A stretch of 64,000 bases of DNA from Bin87 sp965232895 (GTDB taxonomy: Bacteria; Chloroflexota; Dehalococcoidia; Lucifugimonadales; UBA3495): the NCBI GenBank assembly GCA_965232895.1, contig OZ247430.1, positions 3,038,001 to 3,102,000 of the forward strand, in the 5' to 3' direction. How positions within the stretch are numbered: the first letter of the stretch is position 1; each line of letters starts with the position of its first letter. The notes beneath the pieces were generated by a model. That model ran no database searches. It worked only from the letters and a program-made list of their open reading frames with translations, and had not been told where the DNA came from. Position numbers and translations under genes: made by a program. Shown piece after piece: positions 7,986-16,673 of this stretch.

Positions 7986-9260
7986 ATGCTAAATATTGGA
8001 CACGAGGTTCGGCGACCCGGTAAGTACCTGGGCGACGCGCCTGTCACCATCCCGGTGCCGGAAGAGCTCGAGACCACTCCTGGCATCCCCATGAATCAGC
8101 GCGAGGTTGACTGGTACTCCCGGGAATATCCCGTCGAGACCATGAACATCACCGAGCGCGCCTCCCGCGACTGGGCGAACACCCTGCGCGACCAGCACGC
8201 CGAGATGCGTGAGATCCGCAAGGAACACGACAAGCTCAATCGCAACCTCGTCATGGCCGCCCGCCTGACCGGCGATTTGGAACCCACGTCCGACGCCACC
8301 GGCGAGGACGTCTCCGAAGCCATCAAGCAGAAGGCTCGCGAACTCGGTTTCGTCGAAGTCGGCATTACCGCCTTTGACATCCGCTACGTGTACCAGAGCA
8401 AGAAGGCCTGGGTCCAGTTCCCGCACGTCATCTGCCTGGCCTACGAGCAGGACTTCGAGCCCACCCAGACCATCCCCAGCATCGACGCCGAGATCGTGCA
8501 CTCCAGCACGTACCGCACCGAAGGCGCCGCCGGTCTCGAACTGGGCAACTTCATCCGCGGCCTCGGCTATCGCGCCCAGGTTCACAGCCCCAACGACAAC
8601 ACCGGCCCCTACATCCCGATGTTCGTCTCCGCTGGCCTCGGCCAGCTGGGCGCCTGCGGCTATCTGCTGACCCCCCACGTCGGCTCCCGCTGCCGCATCA
8701 TGATGATCACCACCGACGCCAACGTCACCTATGACGCGCCCGTCGACTACGGCATCCACGCCTTCTGCCAGGTGTGCCAGGTCTGCGTGAACCGCTGCCC
8801 CGGCCGCGCGCTCATGCGCGACAAGATCTGGTGGCGCGGAATCGAGAAGAACAAGCTCTACTTCAAGCGCTGCCGCCCGGTCATGGCTCGCTACCTCGGC
8901 TGTGGCGTGTGCATGAAGGTCTGCCCGATCCAGAAGTACGGCATGAAGGCCACCATGGAGCACTACGCCGCCACCGGTCAGGTCCTCGGCAAGGGCACCC
9001 ACGACCTCGAAGGTTACAACATCGAGGGCAAGGGCTACTTCGGCCCCGGCGAACTTCCGGTCTTCGAGCCCGGCTTCTTCGACATGCCTCACGGCGACAC
9101 CGGCGATTGGGCCTTCGACCAGTTGAAGGACTCCGCCCGCGCCAACGGCAACGAAGTCACCGACGAGATGCTCCAGGAGTTCCGCTCCCAGGTCATCCGC
9201 GGCCTCAACCAGAGCACCGACAACGTCGACATGATGTACGAGGAGGAAGACTACATCTAA
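7986..9260 (+). CDS. Reductive-dehalogenase-family iron-sulfur protein (no Tat signal)
   Basis: This 424-residue protein has two 4Fe-4S clusters like those of RdhA and QueG: Cys261, 264, 267 and 271 (CQVCQVCVNRCP), and Cys296 with Cys306, 309 and 313 (LGCGVCMKVCP). The region before them (VSAGLGQLGACGYLLTPHVG) matches the cobalamin-dependent reductase fold. There is no twin-arginine leader and no RdhB-like anchor gene nearby, so it is probably cytoplasmic. An AAGGAGGAG ribosome binding site and C-rich third positions suggest strong expression. It stands alone between a MITE and a hairpin terminator. The substrate is unknown; aromatic or natural organohalide catabolism is one possibility. Confidence 0.8.
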   Translation: MLNIGHEVRRPGKYLGDAPVTIPVPEELETTPGIPMNQREVDWYSREYPVETMNITERASRDWANTLRDQHAEMREIRKEHDKLNRNLVMAARLTGDLEPTSDATGEDVSEAIKQKARELGFVEVGITAFDIRYVYQSKKAWVQFPHVICLAYEQDFEPTQTIPSIDAEIVHSSTYRTEGAAGLELGNFIRGLGYRAQVHSPNDNTGPYIPMFVSAGLGQLGACGYLLTPHVGSRCRIMMITTDANVTYDAPVDYGIHAFCQVCQVCVNRCPGRALMRDKIWWRGIEKNKLYFKRCRPVMARYLGCGVCMKVCPIQKYGMKATMEHYAATGQVLGKGTHDLEGYNIEGKGYFGPGELPVFEPGFFDMPHGDTGDWAFDQLKDSARANGNEVTDEMLQEFRSQVIRGLNQSTDNVDMMYEEEDYI

Positions 9261-9307
9261 ATTGATGTAGCCTGCCAAATCGGTCGGTTCTTCGGAACGG
9301 TCCAATC

Positions 9308-9333
9308 AGGGGGAGGGCATACGCCTTCCCCCT
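9308..9333 (+). terminator. Hairpin after the dehalogenase-like gene
   Basis: An 11-bp stem with one mismatch (AGGGGGAGGGC and GCCTTCCCCCT) encloses a 4-nt loop 48 bp after the stop codon. Only a short T run follows, so it may be a weak or factor-dependent terminator. Confidence 0.6.
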
Positions 9334-9413
9334 ATTTGCATTACTGGACAACCCGATCCGGCGTACCGCGAAAGCGCATACCTACTGCAACGCGCCGACC
9401 GGAGAACGGGCGA

Positions 9414-9952
9414 ATGAATGACTGGAAAATCATCGTCGCATCAATCCCGGTTTTGGCGCTGGCAGCCTGCGCCACCCTCACCGACCCCGGCGGGCAACCA
9501 ACTGCGCCTGGCGCCGAGAGCGCCGCTATCCACGGCGCCCACGTGGACGATACCGCATCCCGATATATGCTGAGGCATACGGCATAGCTTCTGGCAACGT
9601 GCCCGGCGCAACCACTGGCAACACCGCGGTCGACAGGCCGTTCGGACTGGAAGGGTCCCGTGGCCAGGAGGACTTGGGCGTGAGCCAGACGGTGGCCCAG
9701 GAGGTGGTGCGCGAACTGGGTAACTACGGCGAGATCTGCGAACGGCACTTCGGATCCGGCGGGGTGGGCGTGCCGCGCCCGTCCGTCAGCCGCAACGCGC
9801 TCTGGGCCGACGCTCCCTGCCAGAACTGCCCCAAGGGTGGCCAGATTTACGCGCCGCCGTTCCAGCAGGCAAACGGCCGGCCGGAGGCCGCCACCGTAGT
9901 CCGCTGCAACGCCTGGAGATCGAAGAACGGCGCGGGGGCGCGACAAGTTTGA
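9414..9952 (+). pseudogene. Remnant of an AapJ-like amino-acid-binding protein
   Basis: The first reading frame (9414-9587) encodes a lipoprotein start, MNDWKIIVASIPVLALAAC, with a clear lipobox. It then stops. In another frame (9599-9952) lies the C-terminus of a general L-amino-acid ABC transporter binding protein: VVRELGNYGEICERHFG, NALW and GGQIYAPPF correspond to the conserved end of AapJ (GNYGEIFER, NALW, YAPP). The whole central ligand-binding region is missing and the frames do not match, so this is best read as a decayed, internally deleted gene. No permease or ATPase partners are adjacent. The lipoprotein half could alternatively be an unrelated small gene. Confidence 0.6.
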
Positions 9953-10001
9953 AGGGCGACCAACCAGTCGCCCCCCTGCGTTCGTCAAAGGATCCCGATG
10001 A

Positions 10002-11285
10002 CTACAGTTGGAGAGTACGGGGATCGATTTCCCGGCGCGGCGGAGCCCCGGCGCTGGCCGGCTGCTCATCCTGGAGGTTGGTGATCAGAGCTTCCAGCGC
10101 CTCCTGGTACTCGGACGAGTTGTCGGACTGGCCGGTGAGATCAAAGAACCGATATTCCTCGGTAAGGAGGCGGGCAGCGCGGTTGCGGCCGCTGCCCATG
10201 ACGCCGTCGGCGTCCACCAGGAACATGGTCCAGCTATCCGTGGTTCGCTGCGCTTCCTGGGCGGCGGTGATATCGTTGCGGACGGTCTCGCTGTCGAGGC
10301 CCCCGGCGGTGCACACCACGATAAGGCGGTCGTAGTGGCGGACCCAGCGCTCGATCTCCTCTTCGCCGGAGGTGGCGCGGCGGTCGACCAGGGGGTTGCC
10401 GCGGAAGCCCTCAGCGAACACCCAGGTGCGCACTCCCTGGGCCCGCAGGTTCGCTTCAAGCTCGCGGGCGAAGGGCACGTCCGCGTTGGCGCAGGATATG
10501 TGGACCTCAAGGGTGGTTACCGGCGCATCGGCAACGCTGTCCTGGACGCCGGCAACCGCAATCGGAACCCCGGAACCCAGGATGAAAGACTGTGGAAGCG
10601 CTCCACGTGAGCGGAGCAGCGTGTCCAGGCCGATGGTGCTGGGCGCGTCGTGGCGAACCTCTTCCAACCCCACGGCGGTGTCGAGCGCGCAGTTCTGAAA
10701 TACCGTATAGCCAATGATGCAGTTGCTGAAGTCGGCCTCGCCGGTGACGACGTCGTTGAGCACGGCCTCGTAGAAGTCAGCCTCGTTGAGGGTGCAGGAA
10801 GACAGGTTGGTGCGAGACAGGTTGGTGCCGTTGAAGCTGGCGCCGGTGAGGTTGGCGCCGGTAAGGTTGGCGCGGTCCAGGTTGGCGCGGTCCAGGTTGG
10901 CGTTGGTGAGGTCCGCGCCGGACAGGTTGGCCTCGGAGAGGGTGGCGCGGTCGAAGTTGGCGCCGGAGAGATTCGCGCTGCGCAGGTCAGCGCCCCGAAG
11001 GTTGGCTCCGGGCGCAATCGCACGGCTGAGATTGGTTTCGCGGAGGTCGGCGCGGTAGAAGTGCGCGTTGTTGAGGTAACTGTTGGACAGGTCAGCGCGG
11101 CGGATCATCGCGCCCATGAAGTCGCCGTCCCGCATGTCGGCGCCCCGAAGGTTGACCATGGGGATGCGAGCGTGGCTCATGTAGCAGGCGTTGAGGTCCA
11201 TGGGCTGGTTGGAATGCTCTTCGCGCCAGGCGGCGACGGCGTCGCGCCCCTGCTTGACGATCTGGACCAGTGCGATGTCGGCCAT
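10002..11285 (-). CDS. Pentapeptide-repeat protein with C-terminal TIR-like domain
   Basis: The 427-residue product begins with a conserved header (MADIALVQIVKQGRDAVAAWREE). A right-handed pentapeptide helix follows (about residues 45-215, A(D/N)LxxANL units). Residues about 285-400 resemble a TIR domain: VHISCANADVPFARELE, then a central strand LIVVCTAGGLDSE. TIR domains in bacteria are often NAD+-cleaving effectors or signalling modules. The longer open frame to 11417 was not used because the ATG at 11285 opens the conserved header. It is divergent from the next gene. An immune or stress-signalling role is inference; catalytic residues of the TIR are not certain. Confidence 0.82.
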   Translation of the reverse strand: MADIALVQIVKQGRDAVAAWREEHSNQPMDLNACYMSHARIPMVNLRGADMRDGDFMGAMIRRADLSNSYLNNAHFYRADLRETNLSRAIAPGANLRGADLRSANLSGANFDRATLSEANLSGADLTNANLDRANLDRANLTGANLTGASFNGTNLSRTNLSSCTLNEADFYEAVLNDVVTGEADFSNCIIGYTVFQNCALDTAVGLEEVRHDAPSTIGLDTLLRSRGALPQSFILGSGVPIAVAGVQDSVADAPVTTLEVHISCANADVPFARELEANLRAQGVRTWVFAEGFRGNPLVDRRATSGEEEIERWVRHYDRLIVVCTAGGLDSETVRNDITAAQEAQRTTDSWTMFLVDADGVMGSGRNRAARLLTEEYRFFDLTGQSDNSSEYQEALEALITNLQDEQPASAGAPPRREIDPRTLQL

Positions 11286-11385
11286 TTTTACACGTCTCCG
11301 TGGGGGATTCAGCCGCGATTTTAGCATAAAATCACCCTGGATAAGGCCCCAAACCGGGGCGCCACCAACGGAGGAGAAGAGCGCA

Positions 11386-11808
11386 ATGCAAGTATCTGAC
11401 CAGGCTGAACCCGCCAATGGCCCCGAAACGGAGCCCCTGATCGCCGCGGCTAAATTAGTCGCGCACTACGTCGCAGCAGCTTTGGAGGCGGGAAAGTCTC
11501 CGGACGAAATCAACGCGACGCTGATTGAAATCTCCGATACCACCATCATCGGCGAATTCTGGGTCAGCGACGAAACGGGCCGGGTTGAGTTCAGCAGCCA
11601 ACCCGGGCTGGACTTCGCATTCCCCACCGATCCCGATGCGGGGACGCAGGCGGCGCCTTTCGCCGACCTGCTGCTGGGCAGAAAGCAAGTGGTTACCCAG
11701 GACCTGCAGCCCCGCGAGATCGACGGCAAGCTGTTCCAGTACGTGGCGGTGGCCGGAGTTGACCAGCCGAGAATCGTGCAAGTGGGGATCGCCGGATCCG
11801 AGCGGTAG
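11386..11808 (+). CDS. Small cache-like sensory protein
   Basis: A 140-residue soluble protein starting at the ATG after GGAGGAG (11371-11377). The central part (IGEFWVSDETGRVEFSS, then GRKQVVTQDLQPREIDGKLFQYVAV) resembles a single cache/PAS-like ligand-binding domain of chemoreceptors, but there is no membrane segment or output domain. It is divergent from the pentapeptide-TIR gene across a 100-bp gap, so the two may share a control region. The function is unknown and the cache similarity is a fold-level impression. Confidence 0.65.
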   Translation: MQVSDQAEPANGPETEPLIAAAKLVAHYVAAALEAGKSPDEINATLIEISDTTIIGEFWVSDETGRVEFSSQPGLDFAFPTDPDAGTQAAPFADLLLGRKQVVTQDLQPREIDGKLFQYVAVAGVDQPRIVQVGIAGSER

Positions 11809-12041
11809 GCCGTCCCGTGCCGGCGCTGATCGATGGCTTCGCGCGATCGAGCGCCCTGACCGAATCCGAACGGTGGTGTTCCAAGCCAAAGTTGACAGAG
11901 GCCCGTGTGCTTGCTAGCATTGAAAGCACAATCACCCATCGGGTAACTGCCCAATATTCGGGAAGTACGGTGCCCGATTACAAATGCCCCGGGGGCGTGC
12001 AATGCGCCCCCGTAAACGTTTAATGATCACAGTGGGCCACG

Positions 12042-12677
12042 ATGATTACCGCCAGAGCCTCCACCAGCGAGCAGCGTGTGCGTGTATTCGTCGACTACCA
12101 AAATTTCGCGCTTTCTCTGCGTCGAACCGACCCTGGGTTCAGGATCGATATGAGACCTTTGGGTGTTTCCCTGGCACATGAGGCGTTGCGCGTGGTTGAC
12201 CCGAAAGCGTCCGCGTTGTACCAAGGGATGAACGTGTACACTTCCTACGACCCTGATACCCAAGCCGGCGCCAATCACCGAAACTGGTTTGAGAACACGC
12301 TCAGCGGCTTCCCCGGCGTGTACGGCACGATTGTAGAGCGCCAGCGCAAGCGAGCTGGGCCAACTTGTCCGTCGCCAGCCTGTCACGCCGAAATTGAAGT
12401 GTGTCCCGTTTGCCATGGCGATATGCGCGGCACAGAGGAAAAGGGTGTCGATACCAGAATAGTTACCGATATGATTAGCCTTGCCTGGGTAGGGAACTAC
12501 GACGTAGCCGTCCTGGTATCATCGGACCGGGATTTCATTCCGGTGGTAGAGTTTCTGCAAACGCGTGGCATCAAAGTTGTGCATGGCGCGTTTCCGCCAC
12601 AGGCACGTGCGCTAACCGGCAAATGCTGGGGCAGCATCGCCATTCCAACCATACGTGAACAGTTCCGGCTCAATTGA
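12042..12677 (+). CDS. NYN-domain (PIN-like) nuclease with zinc knuckle
   Basis: NYN proteins are PIN-fold RNases. The 211-residue product has the expected acidic positions: RVFVDYQNFA near the N-terminus, GVDTRIVTDMISLAW in the middle, and VLVSSDRDFIPVVEFL. Between the first two lies a cysteine cluster (CPSPACHAEIEVCPVCHG) that could bind zinc. The upstream 233 bp (11809-12041) hold nothing I recognise. It precedes a methyltransferase remnant, so the locus may be a decayed defence or RNA-processing island. Cellular substrate is unknown. Confidence 0.8.
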   Translation: MITARASTSEQRVRVFVDYQNFALSLRRTDPGFRIDMRPLGVSLAHEALRVVDPKASALYQGMNVYTSYDPDTQAGANHRNWFENTLSGFPGVYGTIVERQRKRAGPTCPSPACHAEIEVCPVCHGDMRGTEEKGVDTRIVTDMISLAWVGNYDVAVLVSSDRDFIPVVEFLQTRGIKVVHGAFPPQARALTGKCWGSIAIPTIREQFRLN

Positions 12678-12694
12678 ATTCGGTACAGCCAACC

Positions 12695-12910
12695 ATGACC
12701 AACTTTACGGACAAAACGATCTAGACGGGGGATAACCTCGACATACTGCGGGGGTTAAACTCGGAATCGGTGGACCTGATCTACCTGGACCCGCCGTTCA
12801 ACTCGAACCGGAACTATGCGGCATCGGTGGGCAGCGCGGCGGCCGGGGCGGCTTTCAAGGACACGTAGACGCTGTCGGACCTGGAGGTGGTGTGGATGGG
12901 GCTGATATAA
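12695..12910 (+). pseudogene. Remnant of a site-specific DNA methyltransferase
   Basis: Read from ATG 12695, this 72-codon frame encodes the start of an adenine/cytosine N-methyltransferase: TGDNLDILRGLNSESVDLIY followed by the catalytic DPPFN motif. Two in-frame TAG stops interrupt it (12722-12724 and 12866-12868), and everything after motif IV and a few residues is gone. It is a clear dead fragment of a restriction-modification type enzyme. Confidence 0.8.
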
Positions 12911-12959
12911 TGCCGCCGATGTGATGACTTGGTAATTCTCGTCACATAACTGGATTGAC

Positions 12960-13802
12960 ATGCTCCTGACTATCGACATTGGCAACACGGCGGTAACCAT
13001 TGGCGTGTTCCGCGAAGGAGGAGCCGGAAACGGCTCCAATCCGGTGGAACGGCTGGTAACCACGCTGCGGGTGGCGACGGACTCGCGGCGGCTGGCGGAC
13101 GAATACGGAATCCTCCTGAAGAACCTGCTGGAGTTCAGGGGCATCACGACGACGGACATCACGGCGGTGTGCATCTGCTCGGTGGTGCCTCCGCTGACCG
13201 GGATGTTTGAGGATCTGTGCCGCCGGTTCTTCGGGGTGACACCGTTGCAGGTCACGTCGCAGATCGACCTGGGGATGCCGATCCGCTATGACAACCCACG
13301 CGACGTGGGCGCCGACCGGGTCGTGGACGCGGTGGCGGCAGTTGAGCTCTACGGAGCCCCAATGATCGTGGTGGACCTGGGAACCGCAACGGTTTTTGAT
13401 GCCGTGTCCCGGGACCGGGAGTACCTGGGCGGAGCCATCGCGCCGGGGATCAACCTTTCGGCCGACGCGCTGTACTACAACACCTCCCAGCTGCGACGGG
13501 TGGAACTGGTGGCGCCGGCGGAGGCGGTCGGACGCAATACCACGACTTCGCTACAGTCGGGCATCGTGCTGGGGTATGCCGGCCTGGTCGCCGCAATGGT
13601 CGCGCGGTTCAAGGCGGAGATCGGTGAGGACGCCAGGGTGGTGGGCACGGGCGGGCTGGTCACGGTGATCTCGGACCACGTGCCGGTGTTCGACGACATC
13701 AACCAGGAACTGACGCTGGTCGGGCTGGATATCATCTTCCGGAAGAACGCGGCGGGTCTGCCCGCATCGGGCGCGCCGGAAGGGCTGAGCAGGGTGAGCT
13801 GA
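12960..13802 (+). CDS. coaX: Type III pantothenate kinase
   Basis: CoaX phosphorylates pantothenate in the first step of coenzyme A synthesis and belongs to the ASKHA fold. The 280-residue product has the phosphate motif DIGNTAVTIGVF at the N-terminus, the GADRVVDAVAA segment and the second phosphate motif DLGTATVFDAV. The coaBC gene starts one base after its stop codon, so two steps of the same pathway are co-transcribed. Length is slightly above the usual 255-260 owing to a short insertion near residue 20 and a C-terminal tail. Confidence 0.95.
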   Translation: MLLTIDIGNTAVTIGVFREGGAGNGSNPVERLVTTLRVATDSRRLADEYGILLKNLLEFRGITTTDITAVCICSVVPPLTGMFEDLCRRFFGVTPLQVTSQIDLGMPIRYDNPRDVGADRVVDAVAAVELYGAPMIVVDLGTATVFDAVSRDREYLGGAIAPGINLSADALYYNTSQLRRVELVAPAEAVGRNTTTSLQSGIVLGYAGLVAAMVARFKAEIGEDARVVGTGGLVTVISDHVPVFDDINQELTLVGLDIIFRKNAAGLPASGAPEGLSRVS

Positions 13803-13803
13803 G

Positions 13804-15003
13804 ATGGAATCTGCGCTGGCCGGCAAGAACATCGTGCTGGGGGTGACGGGCAGCATAGCCTGCTACAAGGCATTGGACCTGGCCAGCAAGCTGGTTCAGG
13901 CCGGGGCGAACGTTGAGACGATCCTCAGCTACGGCGCGACTCAGTTCGTGACCCCGCTGGCGTTCCGCAGCCTGACCCACCGGGCAGTGGTCACCGACAC
14001 GTTTGACGCGGACTCCGAGCACAGCGTGGAGCACGTTGCGCTGGCGCGGTGGGCCGACATCGTGGTCATTGCGCCCGCTACGGTGCACTCCATCGCAAAG
14101 CTGGCCGCCGGCCTGGCGGACGACCCGCTCACAACGACGGTAATCGCCACGGAGGCGCCGCTGCTGGTGGCGCCGGCCATGGACGCCAACATGTTCGACC
14201 ATCCGGCGACGCGGGAGAATATCACGCGGCTGCGCAGCCGGGGCGTGTTCCTCGCTGGGCCGGCGCCGGGCCGTTTGGCCTCCGGTCTCATGGGCATGGG
14301 GCGGCTGGTGGAACCGGCCGAGTTGCTGGGGCACATCGCGGCCGCGCTGGGGAAGGACGGCGACTTTGCCGGGCGTAAGGTGGTGGTCAGCGCGGGAGGA
14401 ACCCAGGAAGCCCTGGACCCGGTTCGCGTGATCACGAACCACTCGTCGGGTCGAATGGGATACGCCGTGGCCGAGGCGGCGCGAGACCGCGGAGCTGACG
14501 TGGTGCTGGTGACTGCCCCGACGGCGTTGCCAGATCCGGCCCTGGTGCGGACGGTGCAGGTGAAGTCGGCGCAGGACATGTGCGACGCGGTGCTGGCAGA
14601 GACCGGCACGGCCGACGCGCTGGTCATGGCGGCGGCGGTGGCGGACTACCGGCCGGCGGTGATGGCAGAGCAGAAGATCAAGAAGACGGCCGCGGACGAG
14701 ATGTCCATAGACCTGGAGAAGACAACCGACATACTGGCGACGGCCAGAGGGAATTTTGTGCGGGTTGGGTTCTCGGCCGAGAGCGAGAACCTGGAGGCGA
14801 ACGCCGCGGACAAGGTGCGGCGCAAAGAGTTGGACCTCATAGTCGCCAACGACATTACGGAAGAAGGCAGCGGATTTGGCGTGGACACCAACCGGGTGGT
14901 GCTGATTGACCGCGAGATGGAGGTCGAAAGGCTGCCATTGCTCACCAAATACGAGGTGGGCCACAGGATACTGGACCGCGTTGCGACGTTGCTAAGACCG
15001 TGA
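13804..15003 (+). CDS. coaBC: Phosphopantothenoylcysteine decarboxylase / phosphopantothenate-cysteine ligase
   Basis: This bifunctional enzyme adds cysteine to 4'-phosphopantothenate and then decarboxylates the product. The N-terminal half is the FMN-dependent CoaC domain (GVTGSIACYKALDLASKL, APAMDANMFDHPATREN). The C-terminal half is the CoaB ligase (SAGGTQEALDPVRVITNHSSG, AAAVADYRP). Full length at 399 residues. Its stop overlaps the GTG start of the SulP gene by four bases, so translation of the transporter is probably coupled. Confidence 0.95.
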   Translation: MESALAGKNIVLGVTGSIACYKALDLASKLVQAGANVETILSYGATQFVTPLAFRSLTHRAVVTDTFDADSEHSVEHVALARWADIVVIAPATVHSIAKLAAGLADDPLTTTVIATEAPLLVAPAMDANMFDHPATRENITRLRSRGVFLAGPAPGRLASGLMGMGRLVEPAELLGHIAAALGKDGDFAGRKVVVSAGGTQEALDPVRVITNHSSGRMGYAVAEAARDRGADVVLVTAPTALPDPALVRTVQVKSAQDMCDAVLAETGTADALVMAAAVADYRPAVMAEQKIKKTAADEMSIDLEKTTDILATARGNFVRVGFSAESENLEANAADKVRRKELDLIVANDITEEGSGFGVDTNRVVLIDREMEVERLPLLTKYEVGHRILDRVATLLRP

Positions 15004-16622
15004 AGTTCAACTATAGCCTCGACAATCTCCGCGGGGACATCTTCGGCGGCCTCACCTGCTCGGTGGTGGGACTGCCGGTCGCGCTGGCGTTCGGCGTAGC
15101 GTCGGGGCTGGGCCCGACGGCCGGCATGTACGGCGCCATCGCCGTCGGCTTCTTCGCCGCAGTGTTCGGCGGGACGCGGTCACAGATATCTGGCCCGACC
15201 GGCCCAATGTCTATCGCCATGGCGGTTATCGTAACCAGCCATGCCAACAGCCTGGCGGAAGCGTTCACGATAGTGGTGCTGGCCGGGTTCATTCAGGCAG
15301 CGCTGGGACTGGCGCGCATCGGGCGGTTCGTGGCGTACACGCCCTACTCGGTGATCTCAGGGTTCATGACGGGGATCGGCGTGATCATCATGATCGTGCA
15401 GATCGCGCCGTTCTTAGGATCTCCGGTGGCGGTTGGAGGAGTCATCGGGGCGGTTGACTCCCTGCAAGAAACGTTTACCAGCGTGAACTTCCAGGCGCTG
15501 GCGGTAGCCGCCGTAACGCTGGCGGTGGGCATCCTGTGGCCGCGTCCCTTCCGCAGATTCCTGCCGGCGCCGCTGGCGGCCATGATAGCGGGCTGCGCTC
15601 TGGGCATCCTGTGGCTCAACGACCTGCCAGTCATCGGCGACGTGCCGACCGGGTTGCCGGACCTTCAGATCCCGGTGTTCTCGGTGGGGTTCATCCTGAA
15701 TTCTCTGGAGCCGGCGCTGGTTCTGGCATTGCTGGGGTCCATCGACAGCCTGTTGACGTCGCTGATCGCGGACTCGCTGACGCGAACGCGACACAATCCC
15801 AACCGCGAGCTGATCGGGCAGGGAATCGGCAACATGATCGCCGGACTCATCGGCGGTCTGCCCGGGGCGGGGGCGACGCTGGGCACGGTGGTGAACATCC
15901 GATCCGGCGGGAACACGCAGCTGTCGGGAGCGATCCGGGCGGCGGTGCTATTGGCGCTGGTGCTGGGCCTGGGCCGGTACGTCGAGGCGATGCCACACGC
16001 GGTTCTGGCCGGTATCCTCGTGAAGGTGGGCTGGGACATCATGGACTGGCGGTTCGTGACGCGCATCCACCGGATGCCCCGCGAACACCTCGTGGTCATG
16101 CTGATGACCTTCGTGCTGACCGTGTTCCTGGACCTGGTGACCGCCATCGCCATCGGGCTGATCGCGGCGGGCATGGCCAGCGCGCGCCTGCTGGAGCGGC
16201 AGGAATTGGACAGCGTGGTGTCGGTCCCACTGCTGGACGCGACCTTCCTGTCTCCGGAACTGGACGCCGACGAGGATGACGCGTTCTCCGCCCGGGTCGG
16301 TCTGGTGTCAATGCGCGGTCGATTCTCGGTGGCCTCGTCCAGCAACCTGGTGAGCGCCATAGGGCAGGACATCCAGGAGCACGAGGTGGTGATATTCGAC
16401 TTCACCGAGACCGCGTACATGGACGACAGCGCGGCCATGGTGGTGGAGCAGATGATCGACGTGGCGATGGACGAGGACACGGAACCCATCGTGATGGGGT
16501 TGTCCGGTTCCGTGGAGCGGAACCTGCGGGCGTTGAACACGCTGCACCGGGTGCCGGCGGAACGGTTTGTCAGCAACCGTGATGAGGCGCGGGAAGTCGC
16601 CGAGAGGATACTGTCCGCGTAG
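15000..16622 (+). CDS. SulP-family anion transporter with STAS domain
   Basis: A 540-residue SLC26/SulP membrane protein. The N-terminal signature region (GLTCSVVGLPVALAFGVASGLGPTAGMYGAI) and the segment GGTRSQISGPTGPMSIA are typical, followed by roughly ten or more hydrophobic helices and a C-terminal STAS domain (about 430-540, FDFTETAYMDDSAAMVVEQM). Substrates of the family include sulfate, bicarbonate and dicarboxylates, and cannot be chosen here. The GTG start overlaps the coaBC stop (GTGA). Linkage to coenzyme A genes may reflect transcription rather than pathway. Confidence 0.9.
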   Translation: MKFNYSLDNLRGDIFGGLTCSVVGLPVALAFGVASGLGPTAGMYGAIAVGFFAAVFGGTRSQISGPTGPMSIAMAVIVTSHANSLAEAFTIVVLAGFIQAALGLARIGRFVAYTPYSVISGFMTGIGVIIMIVQIAPFLGSPVAVGGVIGAVDSLQETFTSVNFQALAVAAVTLAVGILWPRPFRRFLPAPLAAMIAGCALGILWLNDLPVIGDVPTGLPDLQIPVFSVGFILNSLEPALVLALLGSIDSLLTSLIADSLTRTRHNPNRELIGQGIGNMIAGLIGGLPGAGATLGTVVNIRSGGNTQLSGAIRAAVLLALVLGLGRYVEAMPHAVLAGILVKVGWDIMDWRFVTRIHRMPREHLVVMLMTFVLTVFLDLVTAIAIGLIAAGMASARLLERQELDSVVSVPLLDATFLSPELDADEDDAFSARVGLVSMRGRFSVASSSNLVSAIGQDIQEHEVVIFDFTETAYMDDSAAMVVEQMIDVAMDEDTEPIVMGLSGSVERNLRALNTLHRVPAERFVSNRDEAREVAERILSA

Positions 16623-16673
16623 CTCCGCAAACCGGGTTGGCCAGCCTCGCCTGGCGGTACATGGAGGACGACA

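Noticed and set aside
7989..9305. 438-residue open frame on the minus strand over the dehalogenase-like gene
   Set aside because: It is the mirror of strong C-ending codon bias in the real gene. The translation is Val/Gly/Ala/His-rich with no domain pattern.
10786..11058. Regular short repeats that look like a CRISPR or tandem array
   Set aside because: The 15-bp periodicity encodes the pentapeptide repeats of the minus-strand gene. There are no spacers of constant length and no cas genes.
12695..12910. Pyrrolysine read-through of the two TAG codons in the methyltransferase remnant
   Set aside because: The frame ends after motif IV with most of the enzyme missing, so it is a dead fragment rather than a recoded gene.
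13732..14964. 410-residue minus-strand frame opposite coaBC
   Set aside because: CoaBC motifs on the plus strand are unambiguous. The antisense product is His/Arg/Gln-rich and has no family features.
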